NCBI RefSeq assembly: GCF_028885415.1
Contig: NZ_CP118527.1
Location: forward strand, 4,650,001-4,714,000
DNA: 64,000 nucleotides
Reading direction: 5' to 3'
DNA from: Streptomyces coeruleorubidus
Lineage (GTDB): Bacteria; Actinomycetota; Actinomycetes; Streptomycetales; Streptomycetaceae
How positions within the stretch are numbered: position 1 is the stretch's first letter; the number at the start of each line of letters is the position of its first letter. Under the pieces are notes generated by a model. It worked only from the letters and a program-made list of their open reading frames with translations, did not search any database and was not told the origin of the DNA. Made by a program: the position numbers and the translations under genes. Below are positions 11,045 through 19,322 of the stretch, piece by piece.

Positions 11045-12253
11045 GTGACCCGGGTGCCGGAGATCGCGTACGACTGTGACGTGCTGGTGATCGGCGGGGG
11101 GATCGTCGGCCTGTCGACGGCGTACGCGATCACACGCGCCGCACCGGGCACACGCGTCACCGTCCTGGATAAGGAACCGGGCCCGGCCCGGCACCAGACC
11201 GGCCGCAACAGCGGCGTCATCCACAGCGGCATCTACTACCGCCCCGGCTCCCTCAAGGCGCGCTACGCGGTGCGGGGCGCCGCCGAGATGGTCAAATTCT
11301 GCGCCGAGTACGGCATCCCGCACGCCGTCACAGGCAAGCTGATCGTCGCGACCGACCGCTCCGAGCTGCCCCGCCTGCACGCGCTCGTGCAGCGCGGCCG
11401 GGAGAACGGCATCCCGGTCCGTGAACTGGGCGCGTCCCAGATCGCGGAGTACGAGCCGGAGGTGCGGGGCCTCGCCGCGATACACGTCGGTACGACGGGC
11501 ATCTGCGACTTCGTCGCGGTCGCCCGCCAGCTGGCCCACGGCTCGGGCGCGGAGATCCGCTACGGCACGCGGGTCGTCCGCGTCGACCGCCGCCCCGAGC
11601 GGGGTGTCGCCGTGCTCACGGCCGCCGGGGATGTCGTACGCGGGCGGGTGCTGGTGAACTGCGCGGGCCTGTACAGCGACGAGATCGCCCGGCTGACCGG
11701 GGACGACCCGGACGTCCGGATCGTGCCGTTCCGGGGCGAGTACTACGAGCTGGCCAGACCCGAGCTGGTGCGGGGCCTGGTGTATCCGGTCCCCGACCCG
11801 GCGTTCCCGTTCCTCGGGGTGCATCTCACGCGCGGGATCGACGGGGGTGTCCACATCGGGCCCAACGCGGTGCCGGCGCTGGCCCGCGAGGGGTACGGGT
11901 GGGGGACGGTCCGGGTGCGGGAGCTGGGGTCGACGCTGGCCTGGCCGGGCTCCTGGCGGATCGCCCGCCGGCACTGGCGGTACGGGGCGGGGGAGCTGCG
12001 GCGGTCGGTGTCCAAGGGGGCTTTCACGGAGGCGGTGCGGAGGTTGTTGCCCGGGGTGTCCGAGGACGACCTGGTGCCGACGGCGGCGGGGGTTCGGGCG
12101 CAGGCGGTGCTGCGTGACGGCACGCTGGTGGACGACTTCCTGATCCGCGAGGGGCCTCGCACGGTGCATGTTCTGAACGCGCCGTCTCCTGCGGCTACGG
12201 CGTCCTTGCCGATCGGCAGGGAGGTGGCGCGCAGGGCGTTGAGCGCGCTGTGA
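11045..12253 (+). CDS. lhgO: L-2-hydroxyglutarate oxidase (FAD-dependent)
   Basis: A 402-residue FAD-dependent oxidoreductase of the D-amino-acid-oxidase/GlpD fold. The N-terminus has the dinucleotide-binding motif VLVIGGGIVGLSTAYAI. It is followed by the LhgO-type sequence 'GRNSGVIHSGIYYRPGSLKA', which distinguishes 2-hydroxyglutarate oxidases from glycine oxidases. The C-terminus carries 'AGVRAQAV' and 'VLNAPSPAATASLPIG'. It oxidises L-2-hydroxyglutarate to 2-oxoglutarate with electrons going to the respiratory chain or oxygen, a metabolite-repair or lysine-catabolism role. Three GTG codons are in frame (11036, 11039, 11045). The last is preferred because GGGAGG at 11031-11036 is eight bases upstream. 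It follows the sporulation gene by 80 bases on the same strand. Confidence 0.9.
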   Translation: MTRVPEIAYDCDVLVIGGGIVGLSTAYAITRAAPGTRVTVLDKEPGPARHQTGRNSGVIHSGIYYRPGSLKARYAVRGAAEMVKFCAEYGIPHAVTGKLIVATDRSELPRLHALVQRGRENGIPVRELGASQIAEYEPEVRGLAAIHVGTTGICDFVAVARQLAHGSGAEIRYGTRVVRVDRRPERGVAVLTAAGDVVRGRVLVNCAGLYSDEIARLTGDDPDVRIVPFRGEYYELARPELVRGLVYPVPDPAFPFLGVHLTRGIDGGVHIGPNAVPALAREGYGWGTVRVRELGSTLAWPGSWRIARRHWRYGAGELRRSVSKGAFTEAVRRLLPGVSEDDLVPTAAGVRAQAVLRDGTLVDDFLIREGPRTVHVLNAPSPAATASLPIGREVARRALSAL

Positions 12254-12290
12254 GTGGCCTCTGGAGTTTGTGAGGTGCTCGGCACCGATG

Positions 12291-12316
12291 CTGGGGAGGC
12301 ACGACTGTCCGCAGCT
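12291..12316. repeat. Dispersed 26-27-bp repeat, copy 2
   Basis: CTGGGGAGGCACGACTGTCC followed by GCAGCT, nearly identical to 6563-6588 (one G missing in the G-run and one C/T change). It lies 38 bases downstream of the lhgO stop codon. Both copies also have a GGTGC...GGCAC-type pairing just upstream, so the element may fold in the 3' untranslated RNA. Confidence 0.7.
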
Positions 12317-12366
12317 GGGGCGACCACGACGCACCCGCAGGCGCCGACGCACGGAAGGGGACGTGT

Positions 12367-12458
12367 CGGGGGGTGTCCGCCCGCAGCGGTTGGCGCGTCA
12401 ACGGACAGCGAGTCGGTTCGCAAGCCCATCGCGCCGTTCCGAGGACGGACACCCCCCG
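12367..12458. mobile_element. MITE-like inverted-repeat element (92 bp)
   Basis: The perfect 13-bp terminal inverted repeat CGGGGGGTGTCCG (12367-12379) / CGGACACCCCCCG (12446-12458) encloses a non-coding core of 66 bp. The termini share the core GGGGTGTCCG with the 125-bp element at 25600. No target duplication is evident at these ends. It could be an old miniature element of the same family or a strong hairpin. Confidence 0.5.
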
Positions 12459-12582
12459 GCGCGGCCCCGACCCACCACCCGGCCGCAGGCGCAAGCGGCG
12501 CACCCCCACCGAAGCAGCCACAGGCCGCCGCAGGCACACCGCCCACCGGCGTCCACAGCGCGGCCGTAAAATCGGTCTCACT

Positions 12583-13416
12583 GTGTCTGACTCCGTGAAT
12601 ACCCCCGAAACCCCCCAGCCGCCCGCCCCCGGTGCCTCCATCCGGCACAGCCGGAGCAAGGGTGAGCCGCGCTTTCCCGATGGGCCGAAGGCCGATCCCG
12701 CCGGGTCGCACTTCGAGCGGCGGATCCGGAGTTTCCAGCCGCGGCGGAGCCGGGTCACAGCAGGCCAGGCGGACGCGCTTCAGCGGCTGTGGCCCAAGTG
12801 GGGCCTCGACATCGACGGCAGCCGCACCCTCGACCTCGCCGACCTGTTCGGCAACGACAACCCCGTCGTCCTGGAGATCGGCTTCGGCATGGGCGAGGCC
12901 ACCGCCCAGATGGCCGCGGCCGACCCCGCCACCAACGTCCTCGCCGTCGACGTCCACACCCCCGGTCAGGGCAACCTGCTCAATCTCGCCGACCGGAACG
13001 GTCTGTCCAACATCCGGGTCGGCAACGGCGACGCGATCATCCTCCTCCGCGAGATGCTCACCCCGGACTCCCTCGACGGCCTGCGCGTCTACTTCCCCGA
13101 CCCCTGGCCCAAGAAGCGGCACCACAAGCGCAGGCTCATCCAGCCCGACTTCCTGACCCTGGCCGCCACCCGCCTCAAGCCCGGCGCGATCCTGCACTGC
13201 GCCACCGACTGGGAACCGTACGCCGAACACATGCTCGACGTACTCACGGCACACCCCGACTTCGAGAACACGCAGGCTGACGGTGGTTTCGCGCCCCGTC
13301 CCGACTTCCGTCCCCTGACCCGTTTCGAGGGCCAGGGACTGGACAAGGGACATGTCGTGAACGACCTCCTCTTCCATCGCGTACAGCACGTGGACCAGCC
13401 CCCCACCAGCGCCTGA
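12583..13416 (+). CDS. trmB: tRNA (guanine-N7)-methyltransferase
   Basis: A 277-residue S-adenosylmethionine-dependent enzyme that methylates N7 of G46 in the tRNA variable loop. The SAM-binding motif is VVLEIGFGMGEATA (about residues 87-100). The family-specific catalytic/tRNA motif 'YFPDPWPKKRHHKRRL' follows at about 170-185. Then come 'HCATDWEPYAEHMLDV' and the C-terminal 'RPLTRFEGQG', all TrmB hallmarks. The first 60 residues are a variable basic leader typical of actinobacterial TrmB. GTG 12583 is chosen. The frame stays open much further upstream but through the inverted-repeat element, so longer starts are unlikely. The PrsW-like gene follows 59 bases downstream on the same strand. Confidence 0.95.
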   Translation: MSDSVNTPETPQPPAPGASIRHSRSKGEPRFPDGPKADPAGSHFERRIRSFQPRRSRVTAGQADALQRLWPKWGLDIDGSRTLDLADLFGNDNPVVLEIGFGMGEATAQMAAADPATNVLAVDVHTPGQGNLLNLADRNGLSNIRVGNGDAIILLREMLTPDSLDGLRVYFPDPWPKKRHHKRRLIQPDFLTLAATRLKPGAILHCATDWEPYAEHMLDVLTAHPDFENTQADGGFAPRPDFRPLTRFEGQGLDKGHVVNDLLFHRVQHVDQPPTSA

Positions 13417-13475
13417 CCGCACCTGGCACAGCTCCCGCCTGCGGACAGCGCCCCTCCGTCGTTAGGGTCAATGCC

Positions 13476-14804
13476 GTGGCCACCTGCCCCCCACACCCCT
13501 ATCCCAGTGGTCCCCTCGCCGGCGCACCCGCCACCGGCCCCCTGCGGCACGCCCACTGGTGGCAGCGCGCCTGGGTGCGCTACGGCGCGCTGACCACGCT
13601 CCTCGCGATATCCGGCCTCGTCATCCTCGCCCTGGTCCGCGAGGAGACCGGCACGGAAGGGTTCCTGGTCGGGCTGGGGCTGGCCACGCTCCCGGTGCCC
13701 CTGCTCATAGCCGCGTTCCGCTGGCTGGACCGGGTCGAACCGGGCCCCTGGCGCAACCTGCTGTTCTGCTTCGCCTGGGGCGCCTGCGCGGCGGCGCTGA
13801 TAGCGATCGTCGCCAACAGTTTCGCGACCAGATGGATAGCGACGGCGACGGCGGATCCGTCCCGCGCGGACACGCTCGGCGCGACCGTCATAGCCCCGGT
13901 GGTCGAGGAGACGGCCAAGGCGGCGGCCGTCCTACTGGTCTTCCTCTTCCGGCGCCGCGACTTCACCGGCATCCTCGACGGAGTGGTCATGGCCGGCGTC
14001 ACGGCCACCGGCTTCGCGTTCACGGAGAACATCCTCTATCTGGGCACCGCCTTCGGCACCGACCAGCTCACCGGCGGCACCGGCATCGCCTCCGTCACGG
14101 CGGCCACCTTCTTCGTGCGCATCATCATGTCGCCGTTCGCGCACCCGCTCTTCACCGTCCTCACCGGCATCGGCTTCGGCATCTCCGCGCTCGCGGCGGA
14201 CCGCCAGCACGTCCGCCGCGTCGCCTTCCCGCTCTCCGGGCTGCTGCTCGCGATGGGCATGCACGCGATGTGGAACGGCTCGTCGGCGTTCGGCGAGTAC
14301 GGGTTCTTCGCCGTGTACGCGGCGTTCATGGTGCCCATCTTCGGGCTGCTGACGTGGCTGGTGGTCTGGACACGGCAGCGGGAGCTGAAGACCGTACGGG
14401 CGGAGCTGCCCGCCTACGCCGTGGCCGGGTGGCTGTCCCCGGTCGAGCCGTACGCGCTCGGCTCGATGCGGGCCCGGCGGATCGCCCGCCAGTACGCCCG
14501 CCGCCACGCGGGCAGGGCGGCGGCGCGGGAGGTCGCACAGTACGAGGCGTACGCGACGTCCCTGGCGTTCCTGCGGCACCGGGGCCGCCGCGGCCGCGCC
14601 GGTGCCGACTTCGTCGTACGGGAACGAGAACTGCTGGACGAACTGTGGCGCCGCCGGGAGGCCGCCCGCCCGGCCCTGGACTACGCCGCGCGGATCACGG
14701 CCCCTCCGGTACCGGTGGCGGCCCCGCCCTGGCCGGTGTACGGGGCCTACGGATACGGCTATCCGACGACGCCGTACCCCGCGTACAACCCATACCGGAC
14801 CTAA
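13476..14804 (+). CDS. PrsW-family intramembrane metalloprotease
   Basis: A 442-residue polytopic membrane protein with about eight hydrophobic helices between residues 35 and 305 and a cytoplasmic basic C-terminal tail of about 135 residues ending in a Tyr/Pro-rich segment (YGAYGYGYPTTPYPAYNPY). It carries the PrsW signature residues in membrane helices: EExxK (E144, E145, K148), FAFTEN with E184, AHPL with H223, and MHAMWN with H263 and N267. In Bacillus, PrsW cleaves the anti-sigma factor RsiW. In streptomycetes the substrate is generally unknown. It starts at GTG 13476 and is followed by a terminator hairpin shared with the convergent oxidoreductase. Confidence 0.85.
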   Translation: MATCPPHPYPSGPLAGAPATGPLRHAHWWQRAWVRYGALTTLLAISGLVILALVREETGTEGFLVGLGLATLPVPLLIAAFRWLDRVEPGPWRNLLFCFAWGACAAALIAIVANSFATRWIATATADPSRADTLGATVIAPVVEETAKAAAVLLVFLFRRRDFTGILDGVVMAGVTATGFAFTENILYLGTAFGTDQLTGGTGIASVTAATFFVRIIMSPFAHPLFTVLTGIGFGISALAADRQHVRRVAFPLSGLLLAMGMHAMWNGSSAFGEYGFFAVYAAFMVPIFGLLTWLVVWTRQRELKTVRAELPAYAVAGWLSPVEPYALGSMRARRIARQYARRHAGRAAAREVAQYEAYATSLAFLRHRGRRGRAGADFVVRERELLDELWRRREAARPALDYAARITAPPVPVAAPPWPVYGAYGYGYPTTPYPAYNPYRT

Positions 14805-14815
14805 GAGAAAGCTCA

Positions 14816-14849
14816 GCCCCGGGGGCAGGAAAGCCTCAGCCCCCGGGGC
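14816..14849. terminator. Bidirectional terminator between convergent genes
   Basis: Perfect 11-bp inverted repeat GCCCCGGGGGC / GCCCCCGGGGC with a 12-base loop. It lies between the stop of the PrsW-like gene (14804) and the stop of the convergent aldo/keto reductase (14859), so it can serve both strands. Confidence 0.75.
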
Positions 14850-14858
14850 AGAAACCGC

Positions 14859-15839
14859 TCAGGCCGAAGCCTCCGAGGCATCGGAAGCCTCAGAAACCTC
14901 CGAGACCTCCGTAAGCCGCCCGATCTCCGCCTCCGTCAGCGTCAGCTCCCCGACCCCGACCAGCGCCGGCAGCTGCTCCACCGTCCGCGCGGAAGCGATC
15001 GGCGCCGCCACCGTCGGCTGGGCCGCGAGCCAGGCAAGGGCGACCGTGGCGACGGGGACGTCGTGGGCCGCGGCGATCTCGTCGAGGGCGTCGAGGACCC
15101 GGCGGCCCCGCTCGGTCTCCAGGTGCTTGGCGGCACCGCCCGCCCGCGCGCTGTCGACGGTCGTGCCGGGCCGGTACTTGCCGGTGAGGAAGCCCGACGC
15201 GAGCGCGTAGTACGGGACGGCCGCCAGGCCGGTCCGCTCGGCGAGGTCCTGGAGCTCGCCCTCGTAGGTGTCGCGGGAGACCAGGTTGTAGTGGGGCTGG
15301 AGGGCCACGTACCGGGCGAGCCCCTCGCGGTCGGAGAACTCCAGGGAGGCCCGCAGCCGCTCCGCGGAGATGTTGGAGGCGGCGATGTACCGCACCTTCC
15401 CGGCCTTCACCAGTTCGTCGAGCGCGCCGATGATCTCCTCCACCGGCACGTCGGACTGGTCGAAGTGCGTGTAGTAGAGGTCGATGTAGTCGGTGCCGAG
15501 GCGCCGCAGGGAGGCGTCGGCGGCGGCCTTGATGTTGGCGGCGGACAGGCCGCGGAACTCGGGGTGCTGACTCACCTTCGTGGCGACGACGACGTCCGCG
15601 CGGTTGCCCCGTGACGCGAGCCACTTGCCGAGGACGGTCTCGGACTCACCGCCCTGGTTGCCCTCGGCCCAGGCCGAGTAGGAGTCGGCGGTGTCGACGA
15701 AGTTGCCGCCGGCGGCCGTGTACGCGTCGAGGACGGCGAACGACTGTGCCTCGTCGGCCGTCCAGCCGAATACGTTGCCGCCGAGGGCGAGCGGGAAGAC
15801 CTCGAGGCCGGAGGAGCCGAGCTTGCGGGGAGAAGTCAT
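14859..15839 (-). CDS. Aldo/keto reductase family oxidoreductase
   Basis: A 326-residue NADPH-dependent (beta/alpha)8 oxidoreductase. The N-terminus 'RKLGSSGLEVFPLALGGNVF' and the catalytic tetrad region (D in 'FVDTADSYSAW', Y in the same motif, K in VVATKVSQ, H in YYTHFDQS) fit the AKR superfamily subgroup with YghZ/IolS-like members. The NADP-binding end includes 'APIASARTVEQLPALVG'. The C-terminal tail is a Ser/Glu/Ala repeat (SEVSEASDASEASA) not found in most members. Its substrate is unknown. ATG 15839 is preferred; a TTG four codons upstream is possible. It is convergent with the PrsW-like gene and 80 bases downstream of the M23 peptidase gene on the same strand. Confidence 0.88.
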   Translation of the reverse strand: MTSPRKLGSSGLEVFPLALGGNVFGWTADEAQSFAVLDAYTAAGGNFVDTADSYSAWAEGNQGGESETVLGKWLASRGNRADVVVATKVSQHPEFRGLSAANIKAAADASLRRLGTDYIDLYYTHFDQSDVPVEEIIGALDELVKAGKVRYIAASNISAERLRASLEFSDREGLARYVALQPHYNLVSRDTYEGELQDLAERTGLAAVPYYALASGFLTGKYRPGTTVDSARAGGAAKHLETERGRRVLDALDEIAAAHDVPVATVALAWLAAQPTVAAPIASARTVEQLPALVGVGELTLTEAEIGRLTEVSEVSEASDASEASA

Positions 15840-15919
15840 GTTCTGTGTCAACGACCGTACGGGAACGGCTCATTCCACGGCAGACGCAAAGCTCCCGTAA
15901 ACACCGCTCCCGCACAGGA

Positions 15920-16951
15920 TCAGACGTTCAGGCCCTTGCCCCGCAGCCACGCCAGCGGGTCGACCCCGTTGGTGGACCCACCGGTGTGGACCTCGAGGTG
16001 CAGGTGCGCCCCGGTGACGTTGCCGGTCGCACCCACGCGGCCGATGACGTCACCCGTGCTGACCTTCTGGCCGACGCTGACGCCGATGGACGACTGGTGC
16101 GCGTACCAGATCTCCGTGCCGTCATCGAGGGTCAGGACCGTCTTGTAGCCGTAGGAGCCGTTCCAGCCCGCCTCGGTGATGGTGCCGCTGTGCACCGCCT
16201 TGATCGGCGTGCCCGTGGGGGCGGCGAAGTCGAGGCCGGTGTGGTAGCCGGAGGACCAGTAGGCGCCGGCCTGACCGAAGGTCGAGGTGATGGTGTACGC
16301 GGAGGTCGGCAGCGTGTACTGCTTGGCGAGGGCGGCGAGCCGCTCGGCCTCGGCCTTCTTCCGGGCCTCCTCCTCCGCCTTCCTCTTCGCTTCGGCGGCC
16401 TTGGCCTTGGCTTCCTTCTCCGCCTTGGCGGCGGCTTCCGCGGCCGCCTTCCGGGCGGCTTCGGCAGCGTCCTGCGCGGCCTTGGTCTCGATCTGCTCCT
16501 GCTGGTGCTCGACCTGCGCCATGATCCGGGCGCGCAGTGCCTCACCGGCGCCGGAGGTGCCCTGCTCGGTGTCGGCGGACGCCGTGGCGAGGTCGCTGAG
16601 CGGGGTGGCGGAGCCTTCGGGGGTGTCGTCGTCCGAAATGAGGGAACCCACCGAGGGAAGGTCCGAAACGGAGATCGACACCGGCGGCTTGCCGGTCTGG
16701 GCGCTGGCCATGCCGCCCGCGCCCACGGCGGCTATGACGCCGACGCCCAGGACGGTGGAGCTGCGGGCGAGGCCGCCGCCGCGCTGCTTGGTGACACGAT
16801 GCCGGCCGCGGACGGGACGGATGGACTCCGCGGTGGGGTTCCATTCCTGGAACGGGCCCTCGTCGGTGCGGTGACCGCCGTAGCCGAAGGTTTCGGTGTC
16901 GCGCTGGTTCGGCGCGGACGGGGCCGCGGGGGCAGGCCGGTTGGACGCCAC
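15920..16951 (-). CDS. Secreted M23 peptidoglycan endopeptidase with coiled-coil, under a c-di-AMP riboswitch
   Basis: A 343-residue exported protein. After a basic cytoplasmic N-terminus comes a hydrophobic segment 'SSTVLGVGVIAAVGAGGMAS' ending in ASAQ, a signal peptide or anchor. A Ser/Thr-rich linker leads to a long Ala/Lys/Glu coiled coil (about 150-235). The C-terminal M23 (LytM) domain is complete, with H-x3-D in GYHTGLDFAAP, the SGTITEAGW strand and HLHLEVH with the last metal-binding histidines. It cuts peptide cross-links in the cell wall, probably during growth or germination. GTG 16951 is preceded by AAGGAG nine bases upstream. The 5' leader is a ydaO-type c-di-AMP riboswitch, which is typical for Streptomyces wall hydrolases. 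Confidence 0.93.
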   Translation of the reverse strand: MASNRPAPAAPSAPNQRDTETFGYGGHRTDEGPFQEWNPTAESIRPVRGRHRVTKQRGGGLARSSTVLGVGVIAAVGAGGMASAQTGKPPVSISVSDLPSVGSLISDDDTPEGSATPLSDLATASADTEQGTSGAGEALRARIMAQVEHQQEQIETKAAQDAAEAARKAAAEAAAKAEKEAKAKAAEAKRKAEEEARKKAEAERLAALAKQYTLPTSAYTITSTFGQAGAYWSSGYHTGLDFAAPTGTPIKAVHSGTITEAGWNGSYGYKTVLTLDDGTEIWYAHQSSIGVSVGQKVSTGDVIGRVGATGNVTGAHLHLEVHTGGSTNGVDPLAWLRGKGLNV

Positions 16952-16977
16952 GTGGGCGTGCTCCTTTCCTTCCTTCT

Positions 16978-17125
16978 CGCCTACCGGGTTAGCTGACGGG
17001 TTCGGAGCAGGAAGGTCTCCTACGCGCGTATATCGGCCGTGCTTCCACGGCGGCATACGCCCGATTCACCCCAAGTGGTGGTTCCCCGGTTCCCTTTCGG
17101 GATTCGGCGCGTGCGCACGGAGCCG
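16978..17125 (-). promoter_or_regulatory. ydaO-type c-di-AMP riboswitch
   Basis: On the minus strand the leader of the M23 gene reads ACCGGGGAACCACCACTTGG, then GGGTGAATCGGGCG. After a variable arm come GTAGGAGACCTTCCTGCTCC and GAACCCGTCAGCTAACCCGG with TAGGCG. These blocks are the conserved core of the ydaO/yuaA riboswitch (GGGGUGAAUCGG, CCGAACCCGUCAGCUAACC and GUAGGCG elements). It ends about 25 bases before the GTG start. By knowledge of the class, c-di-AMP binding turns the downstream gene off. Boundaries are approximate. Confidence 0.93.
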
Positions 17126-17365
17126 CCTTCTGTGACGGCTGGGACGACCGCGCTGCGTTATCGAACGTTAATAGACGCGCGGTGGGTATTCCAGCGGTTC
17201 CTCTTGATCATTAACCTTTTTCGCGCGGACTTACCTGCCATGACCGGCGCAAATCGGGCGAGTTGACGGCTGCGCAAGTGACTCATGAGGTTTGACGGTG
17301 TGTCAGTTGTTATGCGCAGTGGTGTGATTCACTCACCGACAGTAGTGAGGGGATCGGGAAATACA

Positions 17366-17401
17366 CCGAGGGCCGGAACCCTTTCGGATTCCGGCCCTCG
17401 G
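17366..17401 (-). terminator. Terminator of tRNA-fMet
   Basis: Perfect 13-bp inverted repeat CCGAGGGCCGGAA / TTCCGGCCCTCGG with a 10-base loop, starting a few bases past the tRNA-fMet 3' end in the direction of its transcription. Confidence 0.75.
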
Positions 17402-17408
17402 CCTTCAG

Positions 17409-17482
17409 TAGCGGGGACAGGATTTGAACCTGCGACCTCTGGGTTATGAGCCCAGCGAGCTACCGAGCTGCTCCACCCCGCG
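17409..17482 (-). tRNA. tRNA-fMet (anticodon CAT), initiator
   Basis: Minus-strand sequence begins CGCGGGGTGGAGCAGCTCGG and ends CCTGTCCCCGCTA. The anticodon loop is CTCATAA with three G:C pairs at the stem base (GGGCTCATAACCC) and the first acceptor pair is mismatched, both initiator marks. The T-arm is GGTTCAAATCC. CCA is not encoded. Confidence 0.96.
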
Positions 17483-17544
17483 TCGTTGTGACTCCAGTGT
17501 ACGCCATCCGCGGGACAGCTCGTGCACACCCGGTGCTCGGCGGC

Positions 17545-17999
17545 CCGGGTTGCCCGCGCGAGGGACTCACCGAGGCGGCCCCCCAGGTGGTTGAGGGCGA
17601 CCTCCAGGCGCGGTGCCGGAAGCTGCGGCAGGTCTCCTGGGTGACGCCGTCCCGGTAGCTCCCGGAAGCGCTCCAGGGCATGGCCGAAGGCCCGGCGGTC
17701 GTCGAGGAGGACGGCGATGGCGATGACCGCGTCGGTCGCCACCAGGTCCCAGCCCCCGGTGAAGTCGGGGCCCGCGGCGGCGACTTCGGGGAGGTGGGAC
17801 GGGCGCAGCATGCCCTCGAAGCGCATCCGCGTCGCCGCTGCGGCGGCACACGACGGTCCCGTACGGCTCGGCCCGGTACCGGTACGAGCCGTACCCGCTG
17901 TCCCGCATGTCGAGGTACGCCTTCAGCCAGGGCTGCTTCGAGAAGGGCGAGCGCGGTGAGCAGGAGCGCTGTCGTTCGTCGTCTCCCCGCTGCCCACAT
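17545..17999 (-). pseudogene. Remnant of a secreted alginate-lyase-family polysaccharide lyase
   Basis: Three frames are needed to follow the homology. A short signal-peptide-like start (MWAAGRRRTTALLLTALALL, ATG 17999) leads by frame change into 'KQPWLKAYLDMRDSGYGSYR' plus 'YRAEPYGTVVC'. After another frame change comes 'FEGMLRPSHLPEVAAAGPDF' plus 'TGGWDLVATDAVIAIAVLLD'. A third frame gives 'DGVTQETCRS', the catalytic QETCRD motif region of the PF05426 family. The first frame returns with 'PRLEVALNHLGGRLG', matching the family C-terminus. Compared with intact members of 380-400 residues, most of the N-terminal half and the segment around the catalytic histidine are deleted. It is decayed and should not make a functional lyase. 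Confidence 0.65.
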
Positions 18000-18093
18000 G
18001 CCCGCTGCCTCCGCGCTGTCGTACCGGCCCTGGAGGCAGCGCGACCGGGGAGGCGGCGAGGCCGCACGATCCGTTGGGCCGATCGGCCCGCAC

Positions 18094-19233
18094 TCAGTGC
18101 GGCAGGTGGCGGTTCGGGGCCTTGGCCCGCTCCTCGTGCTCCGGGAGGACGACGACCTCCACACCTGCGGCCGCGAGCACGCCGCTGCCGTCGGCTCCCG
18201 CCACGAAGGTGTCCGGCTCGCGCCAGGCCGTGACCACGCGTCGTACGCCCGCGTCGAGGATCAGCCGGGCGCAGGGTGCGGGGCGGGAGGCCCGGCGGGC
18301 GCAGGGCTCCAGGCTGCTGTAGACCGTCGCGCCGGCGAGCCTGGGGTCGGTCGGGTCGGTCTTGGCCAGGGCCGCCTCCTCGGCGTGCGCGACCGGGTCG
18401 CCGCCCTCGCGGGAGTGGCCGCGGGCCAGTTCCGTGCCGTCGGCCGCGACCACCACCGCGCCGACGCTGAACGCCGTGTCCGAGGGCGGGCACTGTGCCG
18501 CCAGTTCGCAGGCGAGGGCCAGCCAGTGGTGGTCGGCGGCGACGGAGAGGGGGCCGGTGCCGGGGGCGGTCGGTTCGTAGCGCATGAGGACCACGTCCTC
18601 GATCCGCCGGGTCTCCAGCAGCCGGAGCCGGCCGGACTGGTAGCCGCCGGGCCCGAAGAGGCGGGGTGCCTCGGGGTCGCCCACGAAGAGCGGGGCGAGG
18701 ACCAGCTGGAGTTCGTCGGCCAGGCCCTGGGTGAGGAGCTGGGTGTGGATCAGGCCGCCGCCCTCGACCATGAGCCGCCGTACGCCCCGGACGTCGTGCA
18801 GGTGGGTGAGGAGGCGCCGCCAGTCGAGGTCGCCGCCGAGCGGGACGATGTCGGTGGCATCGGTGGCGAGGCCGAGGGCACGGGCGCGTTCGGCGCCCTT
18901 GTCGGTGGTGTAGAGGACCTTCTCGCCGCCGGTGTGCCAGAACCGTGCCGCCGGGTCGAGGTCGCCGGAGCCGCTGACGGTGACCTTGAGGGGGTACTCC
19001 GGCCGGCCGGCGGCCGTGCGGGCGGCTCGTCGCTCGGGGGAGTTGACCAGCAGCCGCGGGTTGTCGGCGCGGACGGTGCCGGCGCCGATCAGGATCGCGT
19101 CGACGGACGCCCGGACCTCGTCGACCCGGTCGAAGTCGGCCGGGCTGGACAGGAGCAGGCGTTCGGGGCCGGTGTCGTCCAGGTAGCCGTCGAGGGAGAC
19201 GGCGGCGGACAGCAGGACGTACGGGTGGGGCAT
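18094..19233 (-). CDS. Bifunctional pyrimidine reductase-deaminase, RibD-like with inverted domain order
   Basis: A 379-residue fusion of the two middle riboflavin-pathway activities in the reverse of the usual RibD order. Residues 1-215 are a RibD_C/dihydrofolate-reductase-like domain ('YVLLSAAVSLDGYLDD', 'DAILIGAGTVRADNPRL', 'RRLMVEGGGLIHTQLL'). Residues 230-379 are a cytidine-deaminase-like zinc domain with HAEEAAL and PCARRASRPAPC, which hold the H, catalytic E and two Cys ligands. It would deaminate and reduce the pyrimidine made by GTP cyclohydrolase II. It is divergent from a MarR gene that is followed by a GTP cyclohydrolase II gene, so the three probably form one unit, separate from the main rib operon. 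Its start is about 60 bases from a MarR-type operator. The product could be riboflavin itself or a specialised pteridine or deazapurine-like compound. Confidence 0.88.
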   Translation of the reverse strand: MPHPYVLLSAAVSLDGYLDDTGPERLLLSSPADFDRVDEVRASVDAILIGAGTVRADNPRLLVNSPERRAARTAAGRPEYPLKVTVSGSGDLDPAARFWHTGGEKVLYTTDKGAERARALGLATDATDIVPLGGDLDWRRLLTHLHDVRGVRRLMVEGGGLIHTQLLTQGLADELQLVLAPLFVGDPEAPRLFGPGGYQSGRLRLLETRRIEDVVLMRYEPTAPGTGPLSVAADHHWLALACELAAQCPPSDTAFSVGAVVVAADGTELARGHSREGGDPVAHAEEAALAKTDPTDPRLAGATVYSSLEPCARRASRPAPCARLILDAGVRRVVTAWREPDTFVAGADGSGVLAAAGVEVVVLPEHEERAKAPNRHLPH

Positions 19234-19290
19234 CGACGCTCCCGGCTCGTGGAAACTCGTGGCGAACGGCGGACTGACGGGACGGGCTTG

Positions 19291-19304
19291 GTTCAAGTTT
19301 GAAA
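19291..19304. promoter_or_regulatory. Candidate MarR operator, site 1
   Basis: Palindrome TTCAAGTTTGAA (19292-19303) between the divergent reductase-deaminase gene and the marR gene, 19 bases upstream of the marR start. It matches the core of two longer palindromes downstream of marR. Confidence 0.65.
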
Positions 19305-19322
19305 CAAACCTACACTGGCGGT

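Larger units (their letters stand above)
12254..12582. other. Intergenic region carrying a dispersed repeat and a small inverted-repeat element
   Basis: About 330 bases between lhgO and trmB. It holds copy 2 of the dispersed repeat (12291-12316) and a 92-bp inverted-repeat element (12367-12458), both listed separately. The last 40 bases ('GGCCGTAAAATCGGTCTCAC') are the likely promoter/leader of trmB. Nothing else is recognised. Confidence 0.6.

Noticed and set aside
17126..17365. A gene between the riboswitch and tRNA-fMet
   Set aside because: AT-richer, no frame longer than about 75 codons and no ribosome site; it fits a promoter region.
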